Source: Pseudomonas sp. GD03919
Lineage (GTDB): Bacteria; Pseudomonadota; Gammaproteobacteria; Pseudomonadales; Pseudomonadaceae
Assembly (NCBI RefSeq): GCF_029814935.1
Contig: NZ_CP104582.1
Location: 3,472,001 to 3,536,000 of the forward strand
Direction: 5' to 3'
DNA length: 64,000 bases
Positions 44,341 through 53,892 of this stretch are shown one piece after another (position 1 is the stretch's first letter; each line of letters starts with the position of its first letter). The notes under the pieces were generated by a model, which saw only the letters and a list, made by a program, of their open reading frames with translations, had not been told where the DNA came from and made no database searches. Both the position numbers and the translations under genes were made by a program.

Positions 44341-47203
44341 GATCATCCCCTTTGGTCGGTAGTAGGCGAGCGAGCACATTCAGGAATGCCTGTGGCTCTG
44401 TTCGGGATTTGGCCAATGCTGCCTCGACAAAACTCAGCTGTTCCGTCGAAAGCTCTGTCGAAGACAGTACCACTATCGGTAGTCCTTGATGGGCCTGATG
44501 AATCTCCTCAATGAGAGTGAAGCCATCACCATCTGGCAGGTGCAGGTCAAGCAGCACCAGATCCCATGAGCCACATGCCAACTGCTGCCGGGCCTCCATG
44601 AGATTGCCGGCCCCCTCGCACGCAGCCAGGCTTCTAGCCTGCTCGGCAACCACCATGCGCAGATCAGGATCATCCTCGATATGCAGAATGCGAGGCTGTC
44701 CCCGCGTGCTGCCGAGTGCACGACGCAGGCCGCTCAGTAGTCGATGCGGGTCGATGGGTTTATCCAGCCAGTCAACTATGTGCATACCCCCCTGGAGATT
44801 AAGTTGTCCTTGCTCGGCTGCCGCGGAGATGACAATGACGGGTAAATCCTTCTTGCGCAGTACACGCTGAATTTCCAACAGGATCTCAAAACCGTGGCCG
44901 TCAGGCAGGCGTAAGCCCAAGGTTACGGCAGCCACTTCGCGCGTTGCCAGGATATGCCTCGCCTCAGCCAGGTTTTCAGCCAGTGCTGCCTGATAACCAC
45001 CGCCCTCAAGCATTAGCTGGAGCAGCCGGGCTACGTCAGGCTCATCCTCCACCACCAGGATGGTTGGACGCTGAATATCAGTGAGTGGATGGTTATCGAC
45101 CAGCACCGGCAGCTCGAACCAAAATGTGCTGCCTTGGCCCTCACGAGAATCAAAGCCTACCTGGCCACCCATACGCTCAATAAGCTCTTTGGTTATCGCC
45201 AGGCCAAGTCCGGTGCCGCCCTTTTGCCGTTGATCACTGCTGTCTGCCTGGGAGAACTTCTGGAAAATGTGTGGGTGAAAATGCTCCGGGATGCCCCGCC
45301 CACTGTCTGTGACGCTTACTCTGACGCGCCCATCTCTAAGCGTACTGTGCAGCCGCACCGAAGCGCCGGAAGGAGAAAACTTGATGGCGTTTGACAAGTA
45401 ATTGGCGAGCACCTGTTGCAGCCGAAGCGCATCGGCACGCACCTTGACAGGAAGCATGGGATCAAGCGCCAGCTGCACCTGATGTTGCTCAGCATAGGAG
45501 GCATTGCTGAGAAGGGCTTCATTGAGTTGCTGACCCAACTCGAGGTTGGTGAACTCGAAACTGAGCTTCCCGGCGGCGAGTTTGTCCATGTCCAGAAGAT
45601 CATTGATCAGGTGGCATAGCCGCTGACTATTCTGCTGGGCGATCTCCAGCATGGGTAGCATGCTGTCCGGTACGGCGCCAAGCGCGCCGCCGGTGACCAA
45701 GCCCAAAGAGCCTGAAATCGAGGTCAGTGGCGTACGTAGCTCATGACTGACCGTGGAGACAAAATCACTCTTGAGCTGCTCGATGCGCTTCTGCTCGGTA
45801 AGGTCCATCGCGGTGCCGCTGGCACCGAGCACACGTCCGTCTGGCGAGCATCGAATCAGCGCTCGCAAAAGCACGGGCAGAGGCTGGCCATCCTGGCGTA
45901 TCAATCGGCATTCGTGATTGAGGTAATGCTCTATTGCCCCTTCAGGAGCCGCAAGCCGGGCACGAAGCGCCGCAACATCGTCAGCGTGAACCAGTTGCAC
46001 AAGGTCCCTGAGAGGCGGTTGAGGCCCCTGGTCGGGATACCCGAGCATCTGCCAGGCATGAGTCGAGGCAAAGAAACGGCCCGCCTCAGTGTCCTGGTCC
46101 CACCAGCCATCGTGGCCACCCCGCAATACGCGTTGAAGTCTTGCCTCACTGTGGCGCAGCTGGGATGTCATATCGTTAGCCAGGCCGATGGCTCGCTGCT
46201 GGCCATTGGCAAGAGCCTGCGTTAGAAAAAACAGCAGCAAGCTGATCACGCCACCCAGAATCAGCAACAGGCCCTGCCCTTGCTGGAAGCGCCCGTAGAA
46301 CCCGGGCTGCATGTAGAAGCTCACAGTAAGTGGCTGGCCAAACAACTCCAGCTGCTCGGTGCGTGAAGGTTTATCTGCCTGCTCAAGTCGCGGATGGCTA
46401 ATGAAAATCTTCTGTTCAGGAGCGGCTATTTCTCCTGTGTAGAGGGCGAAGTCGATCTGCAAATCCCTAACATCGAGTACCGCTTGCATCAGGTCGGTCA
46501 CGCGGTAAGCGCTATAGACGAAACCACGTAATGCTTCCCAGCGTTTGGCAGAAGAATTCAGCGGAGCCCCGGGCCGATAGACCGGCACGTACATCAGCAA
46601 ACCTGCTTGCGCAGGCCCCTTATTCTCCTGAAGCAGCGTAACTTTGCTGCTCAGCTGGGGGAGACCGGCTTCAATCGCCCTGCTCATGGCTGCACGCCGC
46701 GTAGGCTCGGAAAACATGTCAAAACCGAAAGCCACCAGGTTTCGCCCTGTAAATGGCTCCAGATAGATGATTGACGTATACAGATCGCGCTTTCCTGCAG
46801 GTTTAATGGCGAACTCGGCAAAGCCCTGTTTGCGCAGGCTCTCCTCAAAACTCTGCAGTTGATCCGGCCGCACGACCTGGCTGTAGCCAAGGCCAAGAAT
46901 TCCCCGGTAGTTGGACTCCAGATCCAAACGTTGCACATAGCGCCGCCACTCATCGCGGCTCACGTCGTTGCTAGCGTCGAACAGAGCTGCCCCTCCCAGC
47001 AGTATCTGGCGATGATTGTTCATCCGCTTCTCGATCGCCTCCAGCACCTCATTACCCAGTTGCTGAAACTCACGATCGGCTGCTTTCTCCTGGATGGCGC
47101 TAAGCGCGTACCAAGCTCCCAGAGTGCTCAATAAGCCGCACAAAAGAACCACGAGAGGCATCCATCGGGGCCCTTTGGCCAAAGCATGTTCAAGCATCGT
47201 CAT
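44333..47203 (-). CDS. Hybrid histidine kinase (CHASE-PAS-HisKA-HATPase-REC-REC)
   Basis: A 956-residue membrane kinase. TM1 is near residues 14-36, a CHASE-type periplasmic sensor spans about 70-300 and TM2 lies near 310-335. A PAS domain follows, then HisKA with H near 486 (VSHELRTPL), HATPase, and two receivers (about 711-825 and 836-950). Receiver 1 reads VTLGLRLPDG where the phospho-Asp should stand (near 762), so it cannot be phosphorylated in the normal way. Receiver 2 keeps its Asp (LLDLHLPDGDG). It overlaps the preceding kinase gene by 4 bp. Confidence 0.9.
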   Translation of the reverse strand: MTMLEHALAKGPRWMPLVVLLCGLLSTLGAWYALSAIQEKAADREFQQLGNEVLEAIEKRMNNHRQILLGGAALFDASNDVSRDEWRRYVQRLDLESNYRGILGLGYSQVVRPDQLQSFEESLRKQGFAEFAIKPAGKRDLYTSIIYLEPFTGRNLVAFGFDMFSEPTRRAAMSRAIEAGLPQLSSKVTLLQENKGPAQAGLLMYVPVYRPGAPLNSSAKRWEALRGFVYSAYRVTDLMQAVLDVRDLQIDFALYTGEIAAPEQKIFISHPRLEQADKPSRTEQLELFGQPLTVSFYMQPGFYGRFQQGQGLLLILGGVISLLLFFLTQALANGQQRAIGLANDMTSQLRHSEARLQRVLRGGHDGWWDQDTEAGRFFASTHAWQMLGYPDQGPQPPLRDLVQLVHADDVAALRARLAAPEGAIEHYLNHECRLIRQDGQPLPVLLRALIRCSPDGRVLGASGTAMDLTEQKRIEQLKSDFVSTVSHELRTPLTSISGSLGLVTGGALGAVPDSMLPMLEIAQQNSQRLCHLINDLLDMDKLAAGKLSFEFTNLELGQQLNEALLSNASYAEQHQVQLALDPMLPVKVRADALRLQQVLANYLSNAIKFSPSGASVRLHSTLRDGRVRVSVTDSGRGIPEHFHPHIFQKFSQADSSDQRQKGGTGLGLAITKELIERMGGQVGFDSREGQGSTFWFELPVLVDNHPLTDIQRPTILVVEDEPDVARLLQLMLEGGGYQAALAENLAEARHILATREVAAVTLGLRLPDGHGFEILLEIQRVLRKKDLPVIVISAAAEQGQLNLQGGMHIVDWLDKPIDPHRLLSGLRRALGSTRGQPRILHIEDDPDLRMVVAEQARSLAACEGAGNLMEARQQLACGSWDLVLLDLHLPDGDGFTLIEEIHQAHQGLPIVVLSSTELSTEQLSFVEAALAKSRTEPQAFLNVLARLLPTKGDDHA

Positions 47204-49164
47204 AGCGTTTCATCCTGAAATAGAGCTGGCAGCTCAACCCAAAAAACAGAGCCGCCTCCGGGACGCGGATAGAAGCCGATGCATCCTCCCATGCGCTCAA
47301 TCAGCTCCTTGCTGATCGCAAGCCCCAGCCCGGTGCCACCTTTCTGCCGACGGTCACTGGCATCGGCTTGGGAGAACTTCTCGAAAAGACGATCAACAAA
47401 CTCGGCTGGAACGCCAGGCCCCTGATCGACCACCAAAATTCTGATCTGTCCGCCAAGCTCCTGAGCAGATAGAAGCACCTGACTGCCTGCTGGCGAGAAC
47501 TTCAGGGCATTGGATAGCAGGTTGCTGAGCACCTGCTGTAAGCGCATTGGGTCCGCGGTGATTTGGGCTACCGGCCCTCCCGTGTAGGTAAGCTGCACAT
47601 CATGCTGACGGGCGAACCCCTGATGGCTAGTAACACACTCGGCCAGGAAGCTGTCGATGTCCAGTTGCTGGGGGATAAAGTTCATCTTGCCTGCAAGCAA
47701 CTTGTCCATGTCCAGCAGATCATCGATTAATTGCCGCAAGCGCTGAGAATTGCTCTGGGCGATCGACAGCATCTCTCGCATTGCATTCGGAACAGGACCC
47801 AATGCCTCACCGTTGATCAGCCCCAGCGAGCCCGCTATGGAAGTAAGGGGCGTGCGCAGCTCATGACTGACGGTCGAGACAAACTCGTTCTTCATCTGCT
47901 CCAGATGTTTTCGCTGAGTGATGTCGGTGATAAAGCCATGCCAGAGAATGCTGTCGTCGGCACGCGGCTGTGGCATAGCCCGACCTTCCAGCCATATGAG
48001 GCCCTTTATGGGATGCAGGAAACGGTACTCTCGGTGCCAGACGCTCAGGTGTTCCGCTGACGCCTGAATGCTGGCGGTCACGTCGAGAAGATCATCCGGG
48101 TGGATACGCGCGAAAACGCTGCTCGCATCTTCTCTCACCTCTTCGGGCTGCAGTCCGTAAACATCCCGTAGCCCCTCACTAGCATAGGGGAAGCAACTGC
48201 GACCGTCGGAATACAGCTGGAACTGGTAGACCACACCGGGCAGTTGCTCGGCGATGTGCTGCAGGCGCTGCAGGGCTTCCTCGCGGTAGCTCAGGTCATT
48301 GAGGATGCAGAGATAGCCCATTTGTGCACTGCCATCCATGGCAATCGGCGCCAGGCTGAACAACACGGGAATGCGCTGCCCCTTGCGATGTCGTGCCCTC
48401 AACTCATGCAGACTGGCCTGCTCAGAGCCGCAGTTGAAAGACGGCCTGACGGGATCGGGTTGCAGCTGACGCTCCTCATCCGGTAGCACCAGCCCGAGAC
48501 TCTGACCGACCAGGGTATCCACTTCGTAGCCCAGTAGAGGCAGAACCCCCGGACTGGCCTGCCGAATCACACCTGCCATGTCAGTGATCAACACCGCAGT
48601 CCCTACACTGCTCAAAATCGCCTTATGCAACGCCGCCTGCTCTTGCTGCTGCCGCGTCTGCAAGCGCAGTTCGAACAGGTTGATGGCCTGCTGCGCGAGC
48701 AGTTTGAGGGCGCCTTTCTGTTGCACGCTGAGTTGACGTGGCTGGCGGTCAATCACGCACAGGGTGCCCAGGTTACGGCCTTCACTGTCAGCGAGCGGCA
48801 TGCCGGCATAGAAGCGAATATCCGGAGCGCCGGTCACCAGCGGGTTGTCCCTGAAGCGTGGATCCAGTAGGGCATTTTCCACTTCGAACAAGGTTTCGCC
48901 GTTGATGGCATGCGCACAGAACGCCAGCTCTCGCGGCGTTTCACGGGCGTCCAGCCCCTGCCGACTCTTGAACCACTGACGCTCGGCATCGACCAACGAG
49001 ATCAGCGCAATAGGGGTTTCGCAGATCTGCGCCGCCAGCGCCGTGATGTTGTCGAACATGGCCTCGGCAGGCGTATCGAGCAGCTCAAATCTGAGCAGGG
49101 CGGCGAGGCGACTACTTTCATTCGACGGTGTAGGTGGATGCCCTGGAATCTTGCGCGTCGTCAT
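47200..49164 (-). CDS. GAF-PAS-PAS histidine kinase
   Basis: A 654-residue soluble kinase with an N-terminal GAF domain (about 25-165; ends with GTLCVIDRQPR), two PAS domains (about 185-300 and 310-420), HisKA with H near 433 (VSHELRTPL) and a complete HATPase (GTGLGLAISKEL). No membrane span. It overlaps both neighbours by 4 bp. Its HisKA-HATPase core is nearly the same as those of the three other kinases in the operon. Confidence 0.9.
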   Translation of the reverse strand: MTTRKIPGHPPTPSNESSRLAALLRFELLDTPAEAMFDNITALAAQICETPIALISLVDAERQWFKSRQGLDARETPRELAFCAHAINGETLFEVENALLDPRFRDNPLVTGAPDIRFYAGMPLADSEGRNLGTLCVIDRQPRQLSVQQKGALKLLAQQAINLFELRLQTRQQQEQAALHKAILSSVGTAVLITDMAGVIRQASPGVLPLLGYEVDTLVGQSLGLVLPDEERQLQPDPVRPSFNCGSEQASLHELRARHRKGQRIPVLFSLAPIAMDGSAQMGYLCILNDLSYREEALQRLQHIAEQLPGVVYQFQLYSDGRSCFPYASEGLRDVYGLQPEEVREDASSVFARIHPDDLLDVTASIQASAEHLSVWHREYRFLHPIKGLIWLEGRAMPQPRADDSILWHGFITDITQRKHLEQMKNEFVSTVSHELRTPLTSIAGSLGLINGEALGPVPNAMREMLSIAQSNSQRLRQLIDDLLDMDKLLAGKMNFIPQQLDIDSFLAECVTSHQGFARQHDVQLTYTGGPVAQITADPMRLQQVLSNLLSNALKFSPAGSQVLLSAQELGGQIRILVVDQGPGVPAEFVDRLFEKFSQADASDRRQKGGTGLGLAISKELIERMGGCIGFYPRPGGGSVFWVELPALFQDETL

Positions 49165-51068
49165 TCCTTAACCACCTGACTGGCAATGGGTAGCTCGAAC
49201 CAGAAGGTGCTTCCCAAGTGTTCCTGTGATTCGTAACCAATGCTTCCCGACATGGCTTCGATGAGCTCCTTGCAGATGGCCAGTCCCAGTCCGGTACCAC
49301 CCTTCTGCCGGGCATCGCCCGCATCCGCTTGGGAAAACCGGCTGAATATCCGGCTCTTGAATTCGTCCTTAATACCAATACCACGGTCCTTGACACTAAC
49401 CCTCAGCCAGTCGTGATCGACACTTGCTTTGAGAGTTACGACTGATCCGGGCGGGGAGAACTTAGCCGCGTTGGAAATCAGGTTGGCCAGGACTTGCGCC
49501 AGACGCTGACTATCGAAGGCGACGTTGACCTCTACAGGATGGCCGACCAGCTCAAGCGCAACCTGATATTGATCAGCGTAAGGCTGGTTGTGCGTGATGG
49601 CATCCTCAAGCAGCGGCCAGATGGGTTGCTCGCGGATGTCATAACGCATTTTCCCTGCCATCAGTTTTTCCATATCCAGCAGATCGTTGATCAGCTCATG
49701 CAAGCGCGAACTGTTGGACTGAGCGATTTGCAGCAGTGTCTGCATCGACTGTGGTACCTCGCCCAGAGCCCCCCCGTTGATCAAGCCGAGGGAGCCTGCA
49801 ATGGAAGTCAGTGGCGTGCGCAGTTCATGGCTGACACTGGCAATGAACTCGCGTTGCATCTGCTGCAGACGTAAACGCTCGGTGATGTCCTGAATATGCA
49901 GTATGCACAGTGCTTCGCCGGTTACCGATTGCCCAAGCAAGGAGGCACTGCATTCGACGTCGACAGGGTTCTGCTCTGCATCCAGTAGCCGTATCCACCA
50001 GCCCAGCCGCGCCTGTCCGGACTCTTGGGCGAGGTGTTGGCGCAACAGTTCACGGTCACTCGGCAGGCAGAAATCAGCCAGCACCGCACCCACTAACTCT
50101 TCGCGGCTACGTTCAAGAATTTGGCATAGCGCCTGGTTGACTTCCAAAAGCTGCCCCGTAGCTTTCAGCATTGCCATTCCTTGCGGAGCCAGGTCGAAGG
50201 CTCGCATGAAGTCCTGCTGACTCCTATTCAGCGCCTGGGCCAGGCTTGCTCTACGACGATGCAAATGCATCATCCAGGCCGCCAGACAGGTGATGAGCAG
50301 GGCCAAGCCCCAGCCCAAAGCCCTGGCCAGGGTCAAAGCAACCAGCGGCTGAGATGTACTCGAAACCTGCAGTTGCCATTGTGCTCCGGCCAGCGATACC
50401 GGCAGGCGAACGTTGCCTGCCGAGGCTGCTGCCGTGGCATCGAAGGGTAGGAGGGCAATCGCGAGATCACGCTGGCGCGCCAAGGCATCCAGGTAGTCCA
50501 TGAGCCGGTCGTAATCAATCACCGTGCTGATCAGCCCCCAGTAGCGTTGGTCCTGCAAATACACCGGCACCCTGTAGACAAGACCTCTGCCGCCCTGCAC
50601 CAGATTCAGGGGGCCATCCAGCTGCGGCGCCCTGTTTGCGATGATGTGCTGAACCCGCGGCCACTGCTCGGCAAAGTCGGGGTAGTAAAGCCCCAGAGCG
50701 GACTCATTTCCTTCAAGCGGGTAGAGGTAAGCAATCCGGTTATCCGGCGCCAATCCAATATTGCGGATATAGCGTCCCTGGGCGAACAGTCCACGCAGCC
50801 AGGGTTGCAGCTCGGTTGCATCCAGGCGGCCCTGCTTGGTCGGTATATAACTGGCCAAGCCGCTGGCGAGGTGCAGCGTGGCATTGAGTTCGGCCAACAG
50901 AACCGCCCTCATTTCGTAGCCCTGGGCACGCAGAAAACGCTGCTCTTCCTGATCCCTGTACTGGTTGTAGCGCCAGAGTCCAAGCTCCACCAGGCCACCC
51001 ATGAGCAGCAGCGTCGCCAGAAGCCCTACCCAGCTCGTAACGCTTGGCGTGTGGCTGGGCCGGATCAA
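49161..51068 (-). CDS. Membrane PAS histidine kinase
   Basis: A 635-residue kinase with TM1 near residue 15-30, a periplasmic sensor of about 210 residues, TM2 near 245-265, one PAS domain, HisKA with H near 411 and HATPase (GTGLGLAICKEL). The periplasmic part resembles double-CHASE-like sensors of this operon type but is not assigned to a family. ATGA overlaps on both sides. Confidence 0.88.
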   Translation of the reverse strand: MIRPSHTPSVTSWVGLLATLLLMGGLVELGLWRYNQYRDQEEQRFLRAQGYEMRAVLLAELNATLHLASGLASYIPTKQGRLDATELQPWLRGLFAQGRYIRNIGLAPDNRIAYLYPLEGNESALGLYYPDFAEQWPRVQHIIANRAPQLDGPLNLVQGGRGLVYRVPVYLQDQRYWGLISTVIDYDRLMDYLDALARQRDLAIALLPFDATAAASAGNVRLPVSLAGAQWQLQVSSTSQPLVALTLARALGWGLALLITCLAAWMMHLHRRRASLAQALNRSQQDFMRAFDLAPQGMAMLKATGQLLEVNQALCQILERSREELVGAVLADFCLPSDRELLRQHLAQESGQARLGWWIRLLDAEQNPVDVECSASLLGQSVTGEALCILHIQDITERLRLQQMQREFIASVSHELRTPLTSIAGSLGLINGGALGEVPQSMQTLLQIAQSNSSRLHELINDLLDMEKLMAGKMRYDIREQPIWPLLEDAITHNQPYADQYQVALELVGHPVEVNVAFDSQRLAQVLANLISNAAKFSPPGSVVTLKASVDHDWLRVSVKDRGIGIKDEFKSRIFSRFSQADAGDARQKGGTGLGLAICKELIEAMSGSIGYESQEHLGSTFWFELPIASQVVKE

Positions 51069-53764
51069 GGGTGTTGCTCCACGGGCAGCTCCACCCAGAA
51101 GACCGTCCCCTGGCCCTCGACGGACTCAAAGCCGATGGCTCCAGCCATGCGCTCAATCAGTTCCTTGGTGATCGCCAGCCCCAGGCCTGTTCCGCCTTTC
51201 TGCCGGGTATCCGTGGCATCAGCCTGTGAGAACTTACCGAAGATGCGCGCGCGAAAGGCCTCAGGGATCCCCATGCCAAAGTCACGCACGCTGATGCGCA
51301 CCCGCGTTACGGCCAGGGCTGCAGAAACCTCAACATCAGCGCCCGGTGCAGAGAACTTGGCCGCATTGGAGAGCAGGTTGGCCATGACCTGATCAAAGCG
51401 CTGCCTGTCCACACGCACCTCGACCTCCAACTGCGGTGGCTTCAGATGCAGAGCGACCGAGTGTTGCGCGGCATAGGGCTGATTCTGCTCTATGGCCGCC
51501 TCCAACAGTGGCCAGAGCCGCAGCGCCTGCAGGTCAAATGTCATCTTGCCGGCCACGAGCTTGTCCATGTCCAACAGGTCATTGATCAGACCTGACAAGC
51601 GCTGGCTGTTACTCTGGGCGATACGCAACATTTCCCCCATCTGCGCAGGGACCTCGCCCAGTGCCCCACCGTTGATCAGGCCCAGAGTTCCGGCAATTGA
51701 GGTGAGTGGTGTGCGCAACTCGTGGCTGACGGTGGAGACGAATTCATTCTTCATTCGTTCGATACGCTTGCGCTCGCTGATGTCCCGGATGACAGCAATG
51801 AAACGGCGCTGACTCTGCAGCGTGATCTGTGACACGGCTAACTCCATGGTGAACAGCTCACCATTGCGTCGCTGTGCGGGCAGCTCTAAGTCCTTTCCCA
51901 GTATTCGTGGAACGCCACTCTCTCGGTAGGCGAATAGAAAACTGTCATGCTGCTCACGGTAGCGCTCGGGCATCAACAACTTAACGTTCTGCCCTACCAC
52001 GTCTGCTTTCCCGTAACCGAAAATCCGCTCAGCCGCCGGGTTGAAGGTTTCAATCAACCCGCTCTCATCGATGGTCACGATGGCATCGATGACGTTGTCC
52101 AGCAGGGTGCTGAGGTATTCTTCACGTTCCCGCAGGCGTTTCTCGGCCTCGAAGCGATCCGTAATGTCCTGAATCTGTGACACGAAGTGCAGGGGTACCC
52201 CCAGAGCGTCGCGTACCAATGAAACACTGAGCAGAATCCACAGCACGTTGCCGCGCTTGTCGACGTAACGCTTCTCCAGTTGGTAGTCGGCGATCACACC
52301 CTCCAGAAGCTGTTGCAGAAGTGCCAAATCCTTGGCCAGGTCATCGGGATGGGTAATGTGCTGAAAGTCGAGCTGCAGTAACTCCTCACGGCTGTACCCC
52401 AGCATGCGACAGAGGGCGTCATTGACCTCCATCCAGCGCCCGTCAAGGTCGACGATGGCAATGCCCTGGGGGGCAGTGTTGAATGCGCCACTGAAGCGCC
52501 GCTCGCTGATGCGCAGTGCGTCCTCGGCTGCCTTGCGGTCGCTGATATCCCAGATAAAGCCGGACACCCAGAGCAGATCACCGTTAGCGTCGTATTCACC
52601 CCGACCTTGCTCCCTCACCCAGGCGCTGTGACCGTCTACATGCTTAAGCCGGTAGGTGAGCTCAAATTTTTCATGTCGCTCAATGGCCGCGACGGACTGG
52701 TAGGTGATGTGCAGGTCATCAGGGTGCACGACACTGGAAAAGCTGCGGACGCGGTTATCAATGAAGTCACTGGCCGGAAAACCGGTCAGAGAAGAGACTT
52801 CATCACTCATGTAACGCATGGTCCAATTGGCATCGTTCTCACAGCGATAGACGACACCGGGCAGGTTGACTACAAGTCCCCGGAAACGATTTTCGCTCTC
52901 CTGCAACGCTCTAGTGGTGGACTCCAATTCAGATATGTCACTAGCAATGCCCAGATAACCGGATAGCGTGCCCTGCCTGTCGAATATGGCACTTACCGTC
53001 AGGTTCACTCTGCGCCGAGTGCCATCCTTGTGCACATAGGTCCATTGCCGCGTTTCAGGCTCTCCCTGTCGCGCCAGATGGACGAAAACCTCGAAACCAC
53101 TGATCTCGCGACCTAAGAGCTGTGAAAGCTCGCGACCTCGTTGCTCCACCTCTTCCCCCAGGTGGATTAAGGCCGGAGTCTGGAGACCAACCACTTCCTC
53201 TGCCTGATAGCCCAGCAGGCGTTGAGCGCCCCGGTTGAAAAGCGTAATCAGCCCATCAGGGTTGGTGGCGATGACGCTGACGCCGGTTGCCGAGTCGAGG
53301 ATGGCCTGTAGCTGAGCACTGGTTCGATGGGCCTCATCCTGCTGCTCGCGCATCTCGGTGATATCGGCATGAGTGCCATACATCATCAACGGCTTACCTT
53401 CATCAGTCCAACTCACAACACGCCCACGGTCATGCACCCAAACCCAGCGCCCCGACTTGTGGCGCATGCGGCATTGATAGTCATAGAAGGGCGTTTCGCC
53501 ACTGAAGTGGCGCTCCAGGCGGACGCCTGACTCACGGAGGTCATCGGGATGGGCGTGGTTTAACCAGGTATTGATGTCGACGGGGGCCAGTTCCTCGAGG
53601 CGGTAGCCAATAATCTCCGCCCAACGCTCATTGAAGGTGGTTTCACCCGTCTGAACGTTCCACTCCCATGTACCAATGTTGGTGCCATCGATGATGCACT
53701 TGAGGCGTTCGGCCTGCTCCCATGGGGCTGAGTCCGTTTTCTGCTGGCTGGAAGTGTCTCGCAT
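51065..53764 (-). CDS. Multi-PAS histidine kinase, first gene of relay operon
   Basis: An 899-residue soluble kinase with five PAS/PAC units in a row, HisKA with H near 680 (VSHELRTPL) and HATPase (GTGLGLAITKEL). No transmembrane helix. It is first in the seven-gene relay; the 128 bp upstream to the IS1182 edge must hold the promoter, if the IS does not supply it. Shares the LTSIAGxLGLINGGALGEVP segment with the other kinases, pointing to duplication within the operon. Confidence 0.9.
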   Translation of the reverse strand: MRDTSSQQKTDSAPWEQAERLKCIIDGTNIGTWEWNVQTGETTFNERWAEIIGYRLEELAPVDINTWLNHAHPDDLRESGVRLERHFSGETPFYDYQCRMRHKSGRWVWVHDRGRVVSWTDEGKPLMMYGTHADITEMREQQDEAHRTSAQLQAILDSATGVSVIATNPDGLITLFNRGAQRLLGYQAEEVVGLQTPALIHLGEEVEQRGRELSQLLGREISGFEVFVHLARQGEPETRQWTYVHKDGTRRRVNLTVSAIFDRQGTLSGYLGIASDISELESTTRALQESENRFRGLVVNLPGVVYRCENDANWTMRYMSDEVSSLTGFPASDFIDNRVRSFSSVVHPDDLHITYQSVAAIERHEKFELTYRLKHVDGHSAWVREQGRGEYDANGDLLWVSGFIWDISDRKAAEDALRISERRFSGAFNTAPQGIAIVDLDGRWMEVNDALCRMLGYSREELLQLDFQHITHPDDLAKDLALLQQLLEGVIADYQLEKRYVDKRGNVLWILLSVSLVRDALGVPLHFVSQIQDITDRFEAEKRLREREEYLSTLLDNVIDAIVTIDESGLIETFNPAAERIFGYGKADVVGQNVKLLMPERYREQHDSFLFAYRESGVPRILGKDLELPAQRRNGELFTMELAVSQITLQSQRRFIAVIRDISERKRIERMKNEFVSTVSHELRTPLTSIAGTLGLINGGALGEVPAQMGEMLRIAQSNSQRLSGLINDLLDMDKLVAGKMTFDLQALRLWPLLEAAIEQNQPYAAQHSVALHLKPPQLEVEVRVDRQRFDQVMANLLSNAAKFSAPGADVEVSAALAVTRVRISVRDFGMGIPEAFRARIFGKFSQADATDTRQKGGTGLGLAITKELIERMAGAIGFESVEGQGTVFWVELPVEQHP

Positions 53765-53892
53765 TCAAAGCCCTACTGCTGGCAGATACAGTCAGTTAGA
53801 TTAGATGAACCTTGCGAGAAAATCGTCAGGTGAGCCTGCCTTAATTGCGGGCGCAAGCTGACGGCGAATCTTCGCAACAAGTGACTGCTTTT

